From: Halostagnicola sp. A56
GTDB taxonomy: Archaea > Halobacteriota > Halobacteria > Halobacteriales > Natrialbaceae
DNA: 64,000 bases
Assembly (NCBI RefSeq): GCF_000691505.1
Contig: NZ_JMIP02000020.1
Coordinates: forward strand, 124,001-188,000
Direction of reading: 5' to 3'
In this document: positions 1-9,087 of the stretch, in pieces
How positions within the stretch are numbered: the first letter of the stretch is position 1
How the letters are laid out: the number at the start of each line of letters is the position of its first letter
The notes under the pieces: generated by a model
The model's input: only the letters and a program-made list of their open reading frames with translations
What the model was told of the DNA's origin: nothing
Database searches by the model: none
Position numbers and translations under genes: made by a program

Positions 1-65
1 GAGCGGCCGGCAAGCCCGATCACTGCGAATGCCCACCGTGAACGACCGTGAGATCGCGTATCGGG

Positions 66-986
66 TTACGGCAGTTCGGCGAGTATCTCGGCTTCGAACG
101 TCTCGAGCGCCCGCTCTCGATCTTCGGTGGCGAGATTGACGATGACGTGGTCGACGCCCAGATCCCGGAGATCCCGAAAGTACTCGCGGAACCACTCGGA
201 TCCGGCCCGCATCCCCTGATGAATCGGCGTCGGATCGGCGTCCGGATCGTCGGCGAACTCGACACCCATCGCCATGCAGAACGGCTTCTCGCCCGCGAGG
301 TCGCGCCAGTCAGCGAGGAAGCTCTCGAGGGTCGACTCCGGCAGATGATAGAACAGCCAGCCGTCGCCGCGGTCGGCGATCCACTCCAAGTCCTGTCGGG
401 CGTGGCCCGTCGGGAGCAGGGGCAGCGCCTCTGTCGTCGGCTTCGGAACGATCTTGAGATCACCTTCGAGCCGTCCCCAGCGGGTCTCGAGTTCGGGCGC
501 GTCCTCGCGCCAGACCGCGCGGAGGACCTCGATCGCGTCCCGAAAGAGCGCGCCTCGATCCTCGGGATCGACGCCGAAGGCGGGGAACTCGGGATCCCTG
601 TCGCCGGTCGCCACGCCGAGGACGAGCCGGCCCGAGGAGAGTCGGTCGACGCTCGCCGCGGCCTTGGCGACGTGAAGCGGGTGGCGAAGCGAGAGGACGA
701 TACTGGCCGTCCCGAGCGCGATTTCGTCGGTGACGGCGGCGACCTGCGAGAGCCACGTCCACGGATCGAACGTCTGGCCCGCGTCGCCGAATTTCGGCCA
801 GTAGGTCGGCACATCCCGACACCAGAGCGCGTCGAAGCCGAGCGATTCGGCGCGCTGGGCGAGTCGCAACTCCTCATCGACGTCCGGCCTCGAGCGGTTC
901 GCGCCGGTGAGCGGGAATCCAGTCCCGAACGTGAGTCCGTCGCCCCCGAACAGTCGCCGGTAGCCCGCGTTCTCGAACTCAGGCAT
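66..986 (-). CDS. LLM-class flavin-dependent oxidoreductase (luciferase-like)
   Basis: A 306-residue cytosolic protein of the bacterial luciferase-like superfamily, which usually uses F420H2 or FMNH2. Seen: an N-terminal strand with GFPLTG, the segment ESLGFDALWCRD typical of the first helix-strand unit, ALGTASIVLSLRHP and GRLVLGVATGD in the middle, and LPTGHARQDLEWIADRGDGW near residue 200. These are the standard TIM-barrel landmarks of the TIGR03571-like branch. The substrate cannot be told from sequence. It stands alone on the minus strand, followed downstream by the window edge. The start is the first ATG in frame and leaves a complete barrel. Confidence 0.85.
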   Translation of the reverse strand: MPEFENAGYRRLFGGDGLTFGTGFPLTGANRSRPDVDEELRLAQRAESLGFDALWCRDVPTYWPKFGDAGQTFDPWTWLSQVAAVTDEIALGTASIVLSLRHPLHVAKAAASVDRLSSGRLVLGVATGDRDPEFPAFGVDPEDRGALFRDAIEVLRAVWREDAPELETRWGRLEGDLKIVPKPTTEALPLLPTGHARQDLEWIADRGDGWLFYHLPESTLESFLADWRDLAGEKPFCMAMGVEFADDPDADPTPIHQGMRAGSEWFREYFRDLRDLGVDHVIVNLATEDRERALETFEAEILAELP

Positions 987-1142
987 TCGGATAGCCAGTA
1001 GCGTCCAGCCGCCTAAATAGCTGCTCGACGGCGACCAGATCGGTACCTACCCGCTCGAGGAACGACGGTAAAAGAAAGGAAAAACGCAAAACCGCGAGCC
1101 GAACGTCGGGAACTCTCCGGGTTCGATACCCGCCGAGTTCGA

Positions 1143-3113
1143 TCAGTCGTCGGCGGGCGCTGCGCCGCTACCCTGGGCCTGTTCTTTCGTCCAGGAGAGT
1201 TTGCCGCCAGCGGCGAGAATGTCGCGTTCGCGCTGGGAGGCATCGAGCGTCGCCGTGACCTCGTAGTCGTCGTTGACGCGGACGGTGAACTCCTCCTGTC
1301 CGCTCGCGACTGCGTCGTAGACATCGTCGACGATTTCGATCTCGTCGCCCTGATCGATGTTCTCGTAGGTGTCATCGTCGATCGTCAGTGGGACGATACC
1401 GAAGTTAAAGAGGTTCGCGCGGTGGATCCGGGCGAAGCTCTGTGCGAGGACGCCCTCGATACCGAGGTACATCGGACACAGCGCCGCGTGTTCACGCGAG
1501 GAGCCCTGTCCGTAGTTCTCGCCGGCGACGAGGAAGCCGCCGTCGGCCTCGAGCGCGCGCTCGGCGAACGTGTCGTCGACGCGCGAGAGGGTGAACTCCG
1601 AGAGTTTCGGGACGTTCGACCGGTACATCAGGATGTCCTGCGTTGCAGGGATGATGTGGTCGGTCGTGATGTTGTCTTCCATCTTCAAGAGCGCCTCACC
1701 GGAGACCGCCGAGCCGAGCTGGTCTCGGATCGGGACGTCGCCGATGTTCGGTCCTTTGATGAGTTCGTCGTCGACCGCCTCGTCGGGTGCGATGAGGTCG
1801 GTCTTGGAGCCGTCGTACTCGTCGGGGAGTTCGACGCCCGGTGCCTCGAGATCGTCGAGTTCGTCCTCGAGATCCCGCGGATCGACGATTTCGCCGGCGA
1901 TCGACGCGGCGGCGGCGACCTCGGGCGAGCAGAGGAAGACGTTGTCGTCTTCGATGCCCGAGCGGCCCTCGAAATTGCGGTTGAAGGTTCGCATGGAGAC
2001 CGAATCGGAGGCCGGCACGTGGCCGATCCCGATACAGGCACCGCAGGTCGCTTCGGAGAAGTTGACGCCGGCCGCCATCATCTCGGCGACCCAGCCGTCT
2101 CGTGCGAGCATTTCGGAGGCCTGTTTGGAACCGGGCGCGACGATCGTCTCGGTTTCCATCGCGACCTCGCGGCCTTCGAGCATCTTGGCGACGGGGAGGA
2201 TATCCTCGTAGCCGCCGTTGGTACAGGAGCCGACGATGACCTGCTCGACGTCCTGACCGGCAACCTCGCTGACGGGAACGACCTTGTCGGGCATCGAAGG
2301 CTGGGCGACCAGCGGCTCGAGGTCCGAGAGGTCGACGACGATCTCGTCGTCGTACTCCGCGTCGTCGTCGGGCTGGAGTTCGACGTACTCGTCTCCGCGA
2401 CCGAGCCGTTCGAGGTAATCCTCGGTCTGGTGGTCGGTCGGGAATATCGACGTCGTCGCACCGAGTTCCGTGCCCATGTTGGTGATCGTCATCCGCTCGG
2501 GTGCGGTGAGCGTCTCGACGCCGGGGCCGGTGTACTCGAGAATCTTGCCGACGCCACCTTTGACGGTGAGTCGTCGGAGCATCTCGAGGATGATGTCCTT
2601 GGCGGTCGCCCACTCGGGAAGCTCGCCCTCGAGGCGAACGTTGACGACTTCGGGCATCTCGACGTAGTAGGGCGCGCCGCCCATCGCGACGGTGATGTCG
2701 ATACCGCCGGCGCCGATCGCGAGTTCGCCGAGTCCGCCGGGGGTCGGGGTGTGGCTGTCCGAGCCGAGCAGCGTCTTGCCGGGTGCGGCGAAGTTCTCGC
2801 GGTGGACGTTGTGACAGATACCGTTTCCGGGCCGGGAGAAGTGGGCACCGAAGGTGCCGGCCGCAGAGCGCAGGAAGCGGTGGTCGTCCGTGTTCTTAAA
2901 GTCGAACTGGTAGGTCTGGTGGTCGCAGTACTGGGCAGCGATTTCGGTCTGGACCTCGTCCAGCCCCATCGCTTCGAACTGCAGCCAAACCATCGTCCCA
3001 GTCGTATCCTGTGTCAGAACCTGATCGATCTCGATGCCGATCTCCTCGCCAGTTTCGAGTTCGCCCTCGACGAGGTGATCCTCGAGAATCTTTTCGGTAA
3101 GAGTCTGTCCCAT
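1143..3113 (-). CDS. acn: Aconitate hydratase
   Basis: TCA-cycle enzyme that isomerises citrate to isocitrate through cis-aconitate. The 656 residues carry the three cysteines that hold the 4Fe-4S cluster: SCTNGG near residue 295 and CGAC near residues 355-358. The signature DSHTPTPGGLG lies near residue 118. The C-terminal swivelling domain follows with TTDHIIPAT and NYGQGSSREH, the substrate-binding stretch. The length is shorter than bacterial AcnA (about 890) but suits the compact archaeal form. It is monocistronic, transcribed away from the dUTPase-like gene, with a 270-base divergent intergenic region. A core gene, with no sign of decay. Confidence 0.97.
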   Translation of the reverse strand: MGQTLTEKILEDHLVEGELETGEEIGIEIDQVLTQDTTGTMVWLQFEAMGLDEVQTEIAAQYCDHQTYQFDFKNTDDHRFLRSAAGTFGAHFSRPGNGICHNVHRENFAAPGKTLLGSDSHTPTPGGLGELAIGAGGIDITVAMGGAPYYVEMPEVVNVRLEGELPEWATAKDIILEMLRRLTVKGGVGKILEYTGPGVETLTAPERMTITNMGTELGATTSIFPTDHQTEDYLERLGRGDEYVELQPDDDAEYDDEIVVDLSDLEPLVAQPSMPDKVVPVSEVAGQDVEQVIVGSCTNGGYEDILPVAKMLEGREVAMETETIVAPGSKQASEMLARDGWVAEMMAAGVNFSEATCGACIGIGHVPASDSVSMRTFNRNFEGRSGIEDDNVFLCSPEVAAAASIAGEIVDPRDLEDELDDLEAPGVELPDEYDGSKTDLIAPDEAVDDELIKGPNIGDVPIRDQLGSAVSGEALLKMEDNITTDHIIPATQDILMYRSNVPKLSEFTLSRVDDTFAERALEADGGFLVAGENYGQGSSREHAALCPMYLGIEGVLAQSFARIHRANLFNFGIVPLTIDDDTYENIDQGDEIEIVDDVYDAVASGQEEFTVRVNDDYEVTATLDASQRERDILAAGGKLSWTKEQAQGSGAAPADD

Positions 3114-3386
3114 AGCGTCCGAATCTCGGCTTTCCGTCCTGATAAATCCAGCGTGTTTCTATCCGGGTCGACCATGCTAGTTCCAGTAAAATGGGCACTG
3201 TTGGCGCAAATGTTGCGGTAAAAGTACACGCCCGTTTACGTCCACCATCTTCCGCGCACGAGACATACAAGTGTGCGTGTAGGGGTATCGGGGGGTGCGT
3301 GATGGCAATGAGTATGGGATGGGACACCGCCGCGAACCAGGGAGAACGCGACACGTTTTTGCCGGTTCCGTTCCGTTCTCGAGCGT

Positions 3387-3875
3387 ATGTTCCGTTCCGG
3401 TGCCTTCGTCGCCGACCACGTTTCGCCGGCGACCGACGAGCAGATCCAGCCAAACGGCGTCGATCTCACCCTCGAGATCGTCTTCGAGCAACTCGAGCCA
3501 GGCCGTATCACGAAAGACGGTAAGTCAGTCGGCGAGCGGGTCGCCCGACCTCTCGAGGAACTCGAGGAGAAGATGCCCCAGACGTACTACCTCCCCGAGG
3601 GAGCCTACGTCGCTCGCTACGGCGAGCGGATCGAGATCCCCGACGGTCACATCGGCTTCGTCTACCCGCGCTCGTCGCTGATGCGCAACTCCTGTATGCT
3701 CAACACGGCGGTCTGGGACGCCGGTTACGAGGGCCGCGGCGAGGGACTCCTGCAGGTCCACCACGACATCGAGATCCAGCGCGGTGCCCGAATCGCCCAG
3801 TTGGTGCTCGTCGAGGCCGACCACGAAGAGGCCTACGACGGGAGCTATCAGGGCGAGAACCTCCAGGGACGCTAG
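3387..3875 (+). CDS. dUTP diphosphatase / dCTP deaminase family protein
   Basis: A 162-residue nucleotide-pool enzyme of the trimeric dCTP deaminase/dUTPase fold. Seen: GVDLTLE near residue 29, YPRSSLMRN near residue 91 (the phosphate-binding motif), AVWDAGYEGRGEG near residue 107 with the conserved catalytic glutamate region, and the glycine-rich C-terminal arm GSYQGENLQGR that closes over the nucleotide. The family includes deaminases, dUTPases and bifunctional forms; sequence alone does not decide between them. It either limits uracil incorporation into DNA or supplies dUMP for thymidylate. The ATG at 3387 sits directly after a T-rich stretch with room for a promoter. Confidence 0.85.
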   Translation: MFRSGAFVADHVSPATDEQIQPNGVDLTLEIVFEQLEPGRITKDGKSVGERVARPLEELEEKMPQTYYLPEGAYVARYGERIEIPDGHIGFVYPRSSLMRNSCMLNTAVWDAGYEGRGEGLLQVHHDIEIQRGARIAQLVLVEADHEEAYDGSYQGENLQGR

Positions 3876-3918
3876 TCGAAACCTCGAGTCCAGCTCCGCT
3901 ATCTTGAGTCGAGCTCCG

Positions 3919-4773
3919 CTACCTCGAGTCGGAATCACCGACTTCGTACGAGTACTCGAGCGACGATCGGAGCCGGTCGAATGCGTCGAGGATCTCCCGT
4001 GCTCGCGCTGAGTCGAGAACGCGAACGCGGGTCGGTGGCCTCGCCGCTTCGGAGTCCCGAAGCCACCACCACGCACGGCGGGGCACCGATTCGGCAGACG
4101 CTGGTCTCCAGTCGAACCGAAGAGCGGGTTCTGTCGTTCCCACGCGAACGCGCTGGAGCCGCTCGAGATCGTACGCAACGGAGCCGTTCGCGTCCGGATT
4201 GCGTTTCAGACGATCCCACGTCAGTTCGTAGCGCGCGCCGTCGGTCGTCCACGAGGTGACCCCATCGACGGGAACGACGGCCGACCCCGGAACCTGCTCC
4301 AGCGCTTCGTTCAGCGTCGCGACGAGTTCGTCGCGCTCGCTCGCGTTGCACTCGCGGATATGCGTCTCGTGAGGGACCGAGTAATACAGCCACGACTCTT
4401 CGGTCAGGATCGCAAACGCCTCGAGGGAGAACGTGCGGTCGACCCACGCATCGGTCGCGTCGGCGGGGAGTTCCAGCACCGACTCGACGAGCGGCCGATC
4501 CGCCGGGAGCGACGCCCGGAACTCCCGCCCAGAGCCGGCGAGGACTTGCTCCGATTCCGGCACCCGCGCTAACTCGCTTCGGACGGTTTCGAACTGACCG
4601 TGCTTCGGATCGATTCGAAGGTTGACGGCAGATCCGTACTCGAGGAGGATGTCGACGACCCGGTTTTCTGCGGTCACGCGGCCGGCGTCGTCCGAGTCTC
4701 TGACGCCGGGCAGCGAGCGAGTGACGAGCCGGTGGGTCGGCTCGCCGCTCCCGGCTCGCTCGCGCAACGTCAT
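3919..4773 (-). CDS. Haloarchaeal hypothetical protein
   Basis: A 284-residue acidic protein I do not recognise. There is no signal peptide and no membrane segment. It is rich in Glu, Asp and Arg, with scattered tryptophans (SWTTDGARYELTWDRL near residue 168, RRAWWWLRDSE near residue 230). Codon usage is that of the core genome. It converges with the dUTPase-like gene across about 40 bases and diverges from the membrane hydrolase-like gene. No catalytic motif can be named. The ATG start at 4773 gives the longest plausible frame. Confidence 0.7.
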   Translation of the reverse strand: MTLRERAGSGEPTHRLVTRSLPGVRDSDDAGRVTAENRVVDILLEYGSAVNLRIDPKHGQFETVRSELARVPESEQVLAGSGREFRASLPADRPLVESVLELPADATDAWVDRTFSLEAFAILTEESWLYYSVPHETHIRECNASERDELVATLNEALEQVPGSAVVPVDGVTSWTTDGARYELTWDRLKRNPDANGSVAYDLERLQRVRVGTTEPALRFDWRPASAESVPRRAWWWLRDSEAARPPTRVRVLDSARAREILDAFDRLRSSLEYSYEVGDSDSR

Positions 4774-4925
4774 CGCTCCACCACCGGGATTTCGAACGTG
4801 AGGTCGCGTCTGCGACGGACAGCCATCTGATGGGTCGGACTAGGGCGGGACGCAACAATAATTGCTGCGTCGAATCGGACGCCGATTCGCACACAGTTTT
4901 CCCGTTCGCGGCCGTCCGTCCCGGT

Positions 4926-5480
4926 ATGATGGCGACGACGCACGTGTTCGCGGGGCTCGCAGTCGTCGCTCCAATCGCATACGCCGTTCCCGAACTCGTG
5001 GTCCCGCTCGCTATCGGCGCGATCTGTGGCGGACTCGCGCCCGACTTCGATCTCCTCCTCGAGCACCGGCGAACCTTTCACGCGCCCGTGCTCGGCGCAC
5101 CCCTCGCCGCGCTCGGTATCGTCGTCGCACTGCTCGTTCCGACGGCGATCACCGCCGCGCTCGCGGCCGCCGCGGTCGCCGCCTGGCTCCACTCGGCGAG
5201 CGACGCGCTCGGAGGGGGTCCCGAGATGGATCCGTGGACCCACCGGAGCGAACGCGCGGTCTACGACCACGTCCGCTCTACGTGGATCCGACCGCGCCGG
5301 TGGGTTCGATACGACGGCGCGCCGGAAGACGCCGCCCTGGCGGTCGGGCTCGCGGTACCCGGGTTGCTCGTCTTCGACGGCTGGGTGAGCGTCGCCATCG
5401 TCTGCGGCATCGCCATCTCGGTCGCGTACGCGCTGGTTCGCCGACGACTCGTCGAGTGGACGCCGGAGTGGCTCGAGTGA
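4926..5480 (+). CDS. Metal-dependent hydrolase-like membrane protein (YdjM/LexA-binding type)
   Basis: About 184 residues starting at MMATTHVFAGL. Seen: the His of ATTHVFAGL, PDFDLLLEHRRTFHAP around residue 40 with Asp and His ligands, and WLHSASDALGG around residue 85. This His/Asp pattern between hydrophobic helices is that of the DUF457/YdjM membrane-bound putative metal-dependent hydrolases. Roughly four to five membrane helices are visible. The frame is open upstream of this ATG, but that part (rich in Arg and Cys) does not look coding, so I chose ATG 4926; 4929 is equally possible. Confidence 0.75.
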   Translation: MMATTHVFAGLAVVAPIAYAVPELVVPLAIGAICGGLAPDFDLLLEHRRTFHAPVLGAPLAALGIVVALLVPTAITAALAAAAVAAWLHSASDALGGGPEMDPWTHRSERAVYDHVRSTWIRPRRWVRYDGAPEDAALAVGLAVPGLLVFDGWVSVAIVCGIAISVAYALVRRRLVEWTPEWLE

Positions 5481-5578
5481 ACGCCGTTCGAAAAATCGAC
5501 CGCAGACGAGACGACAGCCTCTCCGCCGCGACTGCTCTCGGCCGAGGGTTCATATGCGAAACCGGAACCAACGCGGGT

Positions 5579-5860
5579 ATGAGCGAACACGATTCGGTCG
5601 AGCAACGACTCGAGCGGTACTTCATCATCGCTTCCACGCGGTGTTCGAACTGCGGCGACGTTCACGGCACCGTCACCGTCGACGGCGACGCGTACACGGC
5701 CGCGGATTTCGGCATCGACTCGCAGGCGGAGTGGTCGGAGACGCTCGACGACGAAGAGGCGTGGATGCAGGCGAATCCGGCGGCAGTCGAGGCCGAGTTA
5801 GGAGCGCTCGAGGACGACTGGCCGCACTCGGTCGCGGCGGTGCGAAATCACGTCCTGTAG
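5579..5860 (+). CDS. Small CxxC protein, hypothetical
   Basis: A 93-residue acidic protein. The frame opens further upstream, but the Arg-rich upstream part is a shadow of the preceding gene. From ATG 5579 the composition becomes typical haloarchaeal (MSEHDSVEQRL). A single CSNC pair near residue 22, followed by GDVHGTVTVDG, suggests half a zinc site or a redox pair. The rest is helical and acidic. It lies 98 bases after the membrane hydrolase-like gene on the same strand and converges with the transporter gene. Function unknown. Confidence 0.65.
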   Translation: MSEHDSVEQRLERYFIIASTRCSNCGDVHGTVTVDGDAYTAADFGIDSQAEWSETLDDEEAWMQANPAAVEAELGALEDDWPHSVAAVRNHVL

Positions 5861-5875
5861 CGGCGACCGCAAGCA

Positions 5876-6868
5876 TCAGTCGCCGTCGGTCTCGAACCCC
5901 GTCTCGCGGCGGTCGTCGCCGTGGAGGTGGATCGGCGGAAGGCGGTGGATCGTCCGAAGAACCGCGCTCTCGAGCGCGGGCACGACTGTGCGGTAGCCGA
6001 TGATAGTGAACCCAGCGAGGATCACCGCGAATCCGGCGACCGCGAGTCCCGAAAGCTGTTCGCCCAGGACGAGCCAGCCGCCGATCGCGGCGACAGCAGG
6101 GGTCGCATAGAACGTCAGGCTCGAACGAATAGCCCCGACCTGGTCGATGAGGTCGAAGTACGCGATGTAGGCGATCGCACCAGCGAAGACGCCGACGTAG
6201 ACCAGCGCGACGACCGCCCCGACGGTCCACTCGATCGCGGCGACCGACTCGCCCGCGCCGACACTCATCGCGTGGAGCAAGAGCGCGCTGACGGGAAGCG
6301 CCCAGGCGGTTCGAACCGTACTCGAGGTCGTCGTCTCGGCGCGTCGAATCAGGACGCCGCCGAGTGCGGCGCTGACGGCGCCGCCGAAGACGATGGCGGT
6401 GCCGTAGTCGAGCGCGCTCGAGAGGTTCCCGGGATCGATCCCGATCACCATCGCGACGCCGACGAGTCCGACCGCGGTGCCGACCGCCCCCGCCGGCGTC
6501 AGTCGCTCGTCGGCGAGCAAGACGCCGGCGAAAAGCGGCGAGAAGATCGGGACGAGACTGAAGACGATCGATCCGACCGCGCTCGAGACGTACCCTTGTC
6601 CGACGAACAGGAGCGCGTTCGCCAGTCCGATCGCGAAGACGCCGGCGGCGAGGATGCCGGCGATATCGCCTCGCGTGCGCGGAACGAGGTCCGCTCGCGG
6701 CGTCGTCAGCGCGGCGTAGGCGAGCAGGAGAACGGCCGCGATATCGAAGCGCAAGGCGACGAAAAGCAGCGGCGGGATGTACGCCTGTCCCGCTTTCGCA
6801 GCGACGAAGGTTCCGCCGAAGAAGACGCTCGCGAGGACGAACGAAACGGCGATTCGCGTTCGAGACAT
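5876..6868 (-). CDS. EamA/DMT-family transporter
   Basis: A 330-residue inner-membrane protein with ten hydrophobic helices arranged as two EamA repeats. Seen: FFGGTFVAAKAGQAYIPPLLFVALRF split over the first two helices, an inter-repeat loop near residue 150, and the second repeat ending in GWLVLGEQLSGLAVAGFAVILAG, the usual end of this family (LGE in the last but one helix). It exports or imports small metabolites; the substrate cannot be deduced. The short C-terminal tail (DDRRETGFETDGD) is hydrophilic. It converges with the small CxxC gene. Confidence 0.9.
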   Translation of the reverse strand: MSRTRIAVSFVLASVFFGGTFVAAKAGQAYIPPLLFVALRFDIAAVLLLAYAALTTPRADLVPRTRGDIAGILAAGVFAIGLANALLFVGQGYVSSAVGSIVFSLVPIFSPLFAGVLLADERLTPAGAVGTAVGLVGVAMVIGIDPGNLSSALDYGTAIVFGGAVSAALGGVLIRRAETTTSSTVRTAWALPVSALLLHAMSVGAGESVAAIEWTVGAVVALVYVGVFAGAIAYIAYFDLIDQVGAIRSSLTFYATPAVAAIGGWLVLGEQLSGLAVAGFAVILAGFTIIGYRTVVPALESAVLRTIHRLPPIHLHGDDRRETGFETDGD

Positions 6869-7089
6869 CTAGCTCACCACCCGACACACTTCTCGAGCAG
6901 TCCGAGTAGATGAAAGTTGGTTCCAGATCATCTCTTATGTAGCCGAACGAGGCCGACACACATGAATTAATTCAGTAAATCTTTCAGAGGAAGAAATGCG
7001 CTAACGGCGCGCCATCCTTTCGAGCTGAGAAACTCCCGCCAGACCAAATTGAGTGCGTTCACGGACTCTGTTTCGAACAGGACGCCCGG

Positions 7090-7644
7090 ATGTTCATCGT
7101 CAAAATTGATTCCGAGATCAATGTCTCAGAAGCCGACTTGGAATCGCTGGACGAAGTCCAAGAGGCGACAACAATCGGCTACGCGGGCGAACAAACCGTC
7201 CACAACCTTACGATAGACCTCGACGACGCGATCTCGGAAGTATTCAGTGGGGGCAGTTCCGTAGCGGCCAAACTCGAGCCGACCGTCGTCACACCGGACG
7301 GATGGTACGAGAGGAAAGTGTACAAGGACCGTGATGCGTTCATGGAGTCCCGGACCCGCTGTGAGAACTACGGGATCTCGCTCGACCTCATCTCGATGAC
7401 CTCCACTTCCGCTGCATCGGACGATGCTATCCCGTTTGGGTTGACTGAACGGCAATACGAGGCGCTGACACTCGCGCTCTCTCGTGGCTACTACGAGAGC
7501 CCACGCCAGACCTCGACCGAGGAGCTCGCTGCGGAACTCGGCATCTCACAACCCTCGCTCTCGAGACTCCTCAGGCGGGGTGAGCGTCAGCTACTCTCTT
7601 CGGCACTCCAAACACAGGAGCACTTAAACACGGTTTCCAATTAG
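7090..7644 (+). CDS. Bat-type HTH transcriptional regulator, possibly 5'-truncated
   Basis: 184 residues with a C-terminal HTH_10 (bacterio-opsin activator) domain: LTERQYEALTLALSRGYYESPRQ, then EELAAELGISQPSLSRLLRRGERQLL (residues about 118-170). The N-terminal part is the sensor region. The frame stays open upstream of this ATG back to a stop at 6976-6978 without another ATG, and the sequence there (for example IECVHGLCFEQDAR) looks protein-like. Members of this family usually have a longer N-terminal domain, so the gene may have lost its 5' end or may use a rare start. It lies directly before a redox cluster that it may control. Confidence 0.8.
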   Translation: MFIVKIDSEINVSEADLESLDEVQEATTIGYAGEQTVHNLTIDLDDAISEVFSGGSSVAAKLEPTVVTPDGWYERKVYKDRDAFMESRTRCENYGISLDLISMTSTSAASDDAIPFGLTERQYEALTLALSRGYYESPRQTSTEELAAELGISQPSLSRLLRRGERQLLSSALQTQEHLNTVSN

Positions 7645-7649
7645 CACCG
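7624..7649 (+). promoter_or_regulatory. Shared promoter box, copy 1 (aldo/keto reductase)
   Basis: The box reads TTAAACACGGTTTCCA, then ATTAGCACCG. It overlaps the last codons and stop of the regulator gene and starts 73 bases before the ATG of the aldo/keto reductase. It matches the copy at 8637-8662 at 22 of 26 positions. The TTAAA part resembles a haloarchaeal TATA element. Copy 1 also contains an ACGGT...ACCGT inverted repeat that copy 2 lacks. Confidence 0.55.
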
Positions 7650-7696
7650 TCGCTATCTGGCCGTAGTCCCTCTGATTTTGTAGACAGAGACCTACT

Positions 7697-8548
7697 ATGA
7701 AGACAGTTGAACTCAACAACGGTGTGGAGATGCCGATTCTCGGATTCGGCACGTATCAAATCGAGGACCTCGACGAGTGCGAACGAAGTGTTTCGGAAGC
7801 CCTCGAAACAGGGTATCGACTCATCGATACTGCGGCGTCGTATGAGAACGAGGAGGCGGTCGGGCGGGCAATCGAGAAGAGCGACGTGCCGCGAGACGAG
7901 GTGTTCGTTACGTCAAAACTCTGGGTGCAGGACACCGGCTACGAGGCTACGTTGGACGCGTTCGAGCGATCGTTGGACCGACTGGGCCTCGACTACCTCG
8001 ACCTGTTTCTGATTCATCAGCCCTACGGCGACGTCCACTGTTCGTGGCAGGCTATGGAAGACCTCTACGAGGACGGCAAGATCAGGGCCATTGGAGTCAG
8101 CAACTTCCACCCCGACCGGGTGATGGACCTCATGGTCCACAACGATGTCGTCCCAGCCGTCAATCAGATCGAGACGCATCCCTTCTACCAACGAACCGAG
8201 GATGCAGCATTCCTCGAGGAACAGGACATCCAACACGAGTCGTGGGGGCCGTTCGCCGAAGGCCAGAACGACATCTTCGAACACGACGTGTTGACCACGA
8301 TCGGAGACCGCCACGGCAAATCCGCTGCACAGGTAGTGCTTCGATGGCTCATCCAGCGCGAAATCGTCGCCATTCCGAAGTCGGTTCACGCCGACCGGAT
8401 CGCCGAGAATTTCGATGTCTTCGACTTCGAACTCACCAAGGAGGAAATGGAGACGATTTCGGAACTAGACGAAGGAGAAAGCCAGTTCTTCGACCACCGA
8501 GACCCGGAGATGGTGAAGTGGTTGGGGGAGGCTGAACGGGACACGTGA
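7697..8548 (+). CDS. Aldo/keto reductase (2,5-diketogluconate reductase-like)
   Basis: A 283-residue NAD(P)H-dependent carbonyl reductase with a TIM-barrel fold. The catalytic tetrad is visible: Asp and Tyr in [11 protein letters not shown] (around residues 44-50), Lys in VTSKLW (around residue 75) and His in LFLIHQP (around residue 104). The cofactor region [14 protein letters not shown] lies near residue 225. This is the AKR5-like branch (GFGTYQ at the N-terminus). The real substrate is unknown; the neighbouring cupin, second reductase and flavodoxin suggest a reductive detoxification or sugar-derivative role. Confidence 0.9.
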   Translation: MKTVELNNGVEMPILGFGTYQIEDLDECERSVSEALETGYRLIDTAASYENEEAVGRAIEKSDVPRDEVFVTSKLWVQDTGYEATLDAFERSLDRLGLDYLDLFLIHQPYGDVHCSWQAMEDLYEDGKIRAIGVSNFHPDRVMDLMVHNDVVPAVNQIETHPFYQRTEDAAFLEEQDIQHESWGPFAEGQNDIFEHDVLTTIGDRHGKSAAQVVLRWLIQREIVAIPKSVHADRIAENFDVFDFELTKEEMETISELDEGESQFFDHRDPEMVKWLGEAERDT

Positions 8549-8636
8549 GCTGATCTGAGCGCTCTCCCTACGTGACCTATCCGTCTCTCAGACCCGATCT
8601 TCGGTATCCCCTTCGCCACTTCAGAGACGACGGGAG

Positions 8637-8662
8637 TTAAATACGGTTTCCAGATAGCATCG
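8637..8662 (+). promoter_or_regulatory. Shared promoter box, copy 2 (cupin)
   Basis: The second copy of the box at 7624-7649: TTAAATACGGTTTCCA, then GATAGCATCG. It begins 68 bases before the cupin ATG, nearly the same distance as copy 1 from its gene. The two promoters are therefore likely under one regulator, most simply the HTH protein at 7090-7644 (inference). Confidence 0.55.
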
Positions 8663-8704
8663 AAGTCTTGGATATCAAACCCGCAATTCGCAAACGTACA
8701 AAAC

Positions 8705-9085
8705 ATGGATGTGACAAACGTTCCGGCCGCTAATAGAGAAGAATCCGATCACCCGGCCCAAGTGACGACGGCGCTCGTTTCGGATGGTGTTTCGAGCGAG
8801 TTCGACGGGAACACCGTCCGCTCGGTGGAAGTTACGTTCCGACCGGGAGAACGAACCAAATTCCACACGCATGCTGGCGTACAGGTGTTGTACGTCACTG
8901 AAGGCGAAGGGATCGTCGCGACCCGCAACGGAGAACGTGAGGTCTCGGAGGGCGACCTGATCGTCTTCGAGCCTGATGAAGAGCACTGGCACGGGAACAC
9001 ACGGAATGCCGATTTGCCGTTCAGCCACCTCGCCTTCATGGCTGAACCGGACGGATCTGAAGTAACTGCCCTCGAAGAACCATAA
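8705..9085 (+). CDS. Cupin domain protein
   Basis: A 126-residue single-domain cupin. Cupin motif 1 is FHTHAGVQVLYVTEGEG (residues about 56-72), supplying His-x-His and further ligands. Motif 2 is LIVFEPDEEHWHGN (residues about 86-99), with the last metal-ligand His. It binds a metal such as Mn, Fe or Zn and is either an isomerase/oxygenase or a small-molecule sensor. The stop is three bases before the ATG of the next aldo/keto reductase, so the two are co-transcribed. Confidence 0.88.
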   Translation: MDVTNVPAANREESDHPAQVTTALVSDGVSSEFDGNTVRSVEVTFRPGERTKFHTHAGVQVLYVTEGEGIVATRNGEREVSEGDLIVFEPDEEHWHGNTRNADLPFSHLAFMAEPDGSEVTALEEP

Positions 9086-9087
9086 CC

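Noticed and set aside
1422..3221. 599-codon frame on the plus strand opposite aconitase
   Set aside because: Typical antisense shadow in GC-rich DNA; aconitase motifs on the minus strand are complete.
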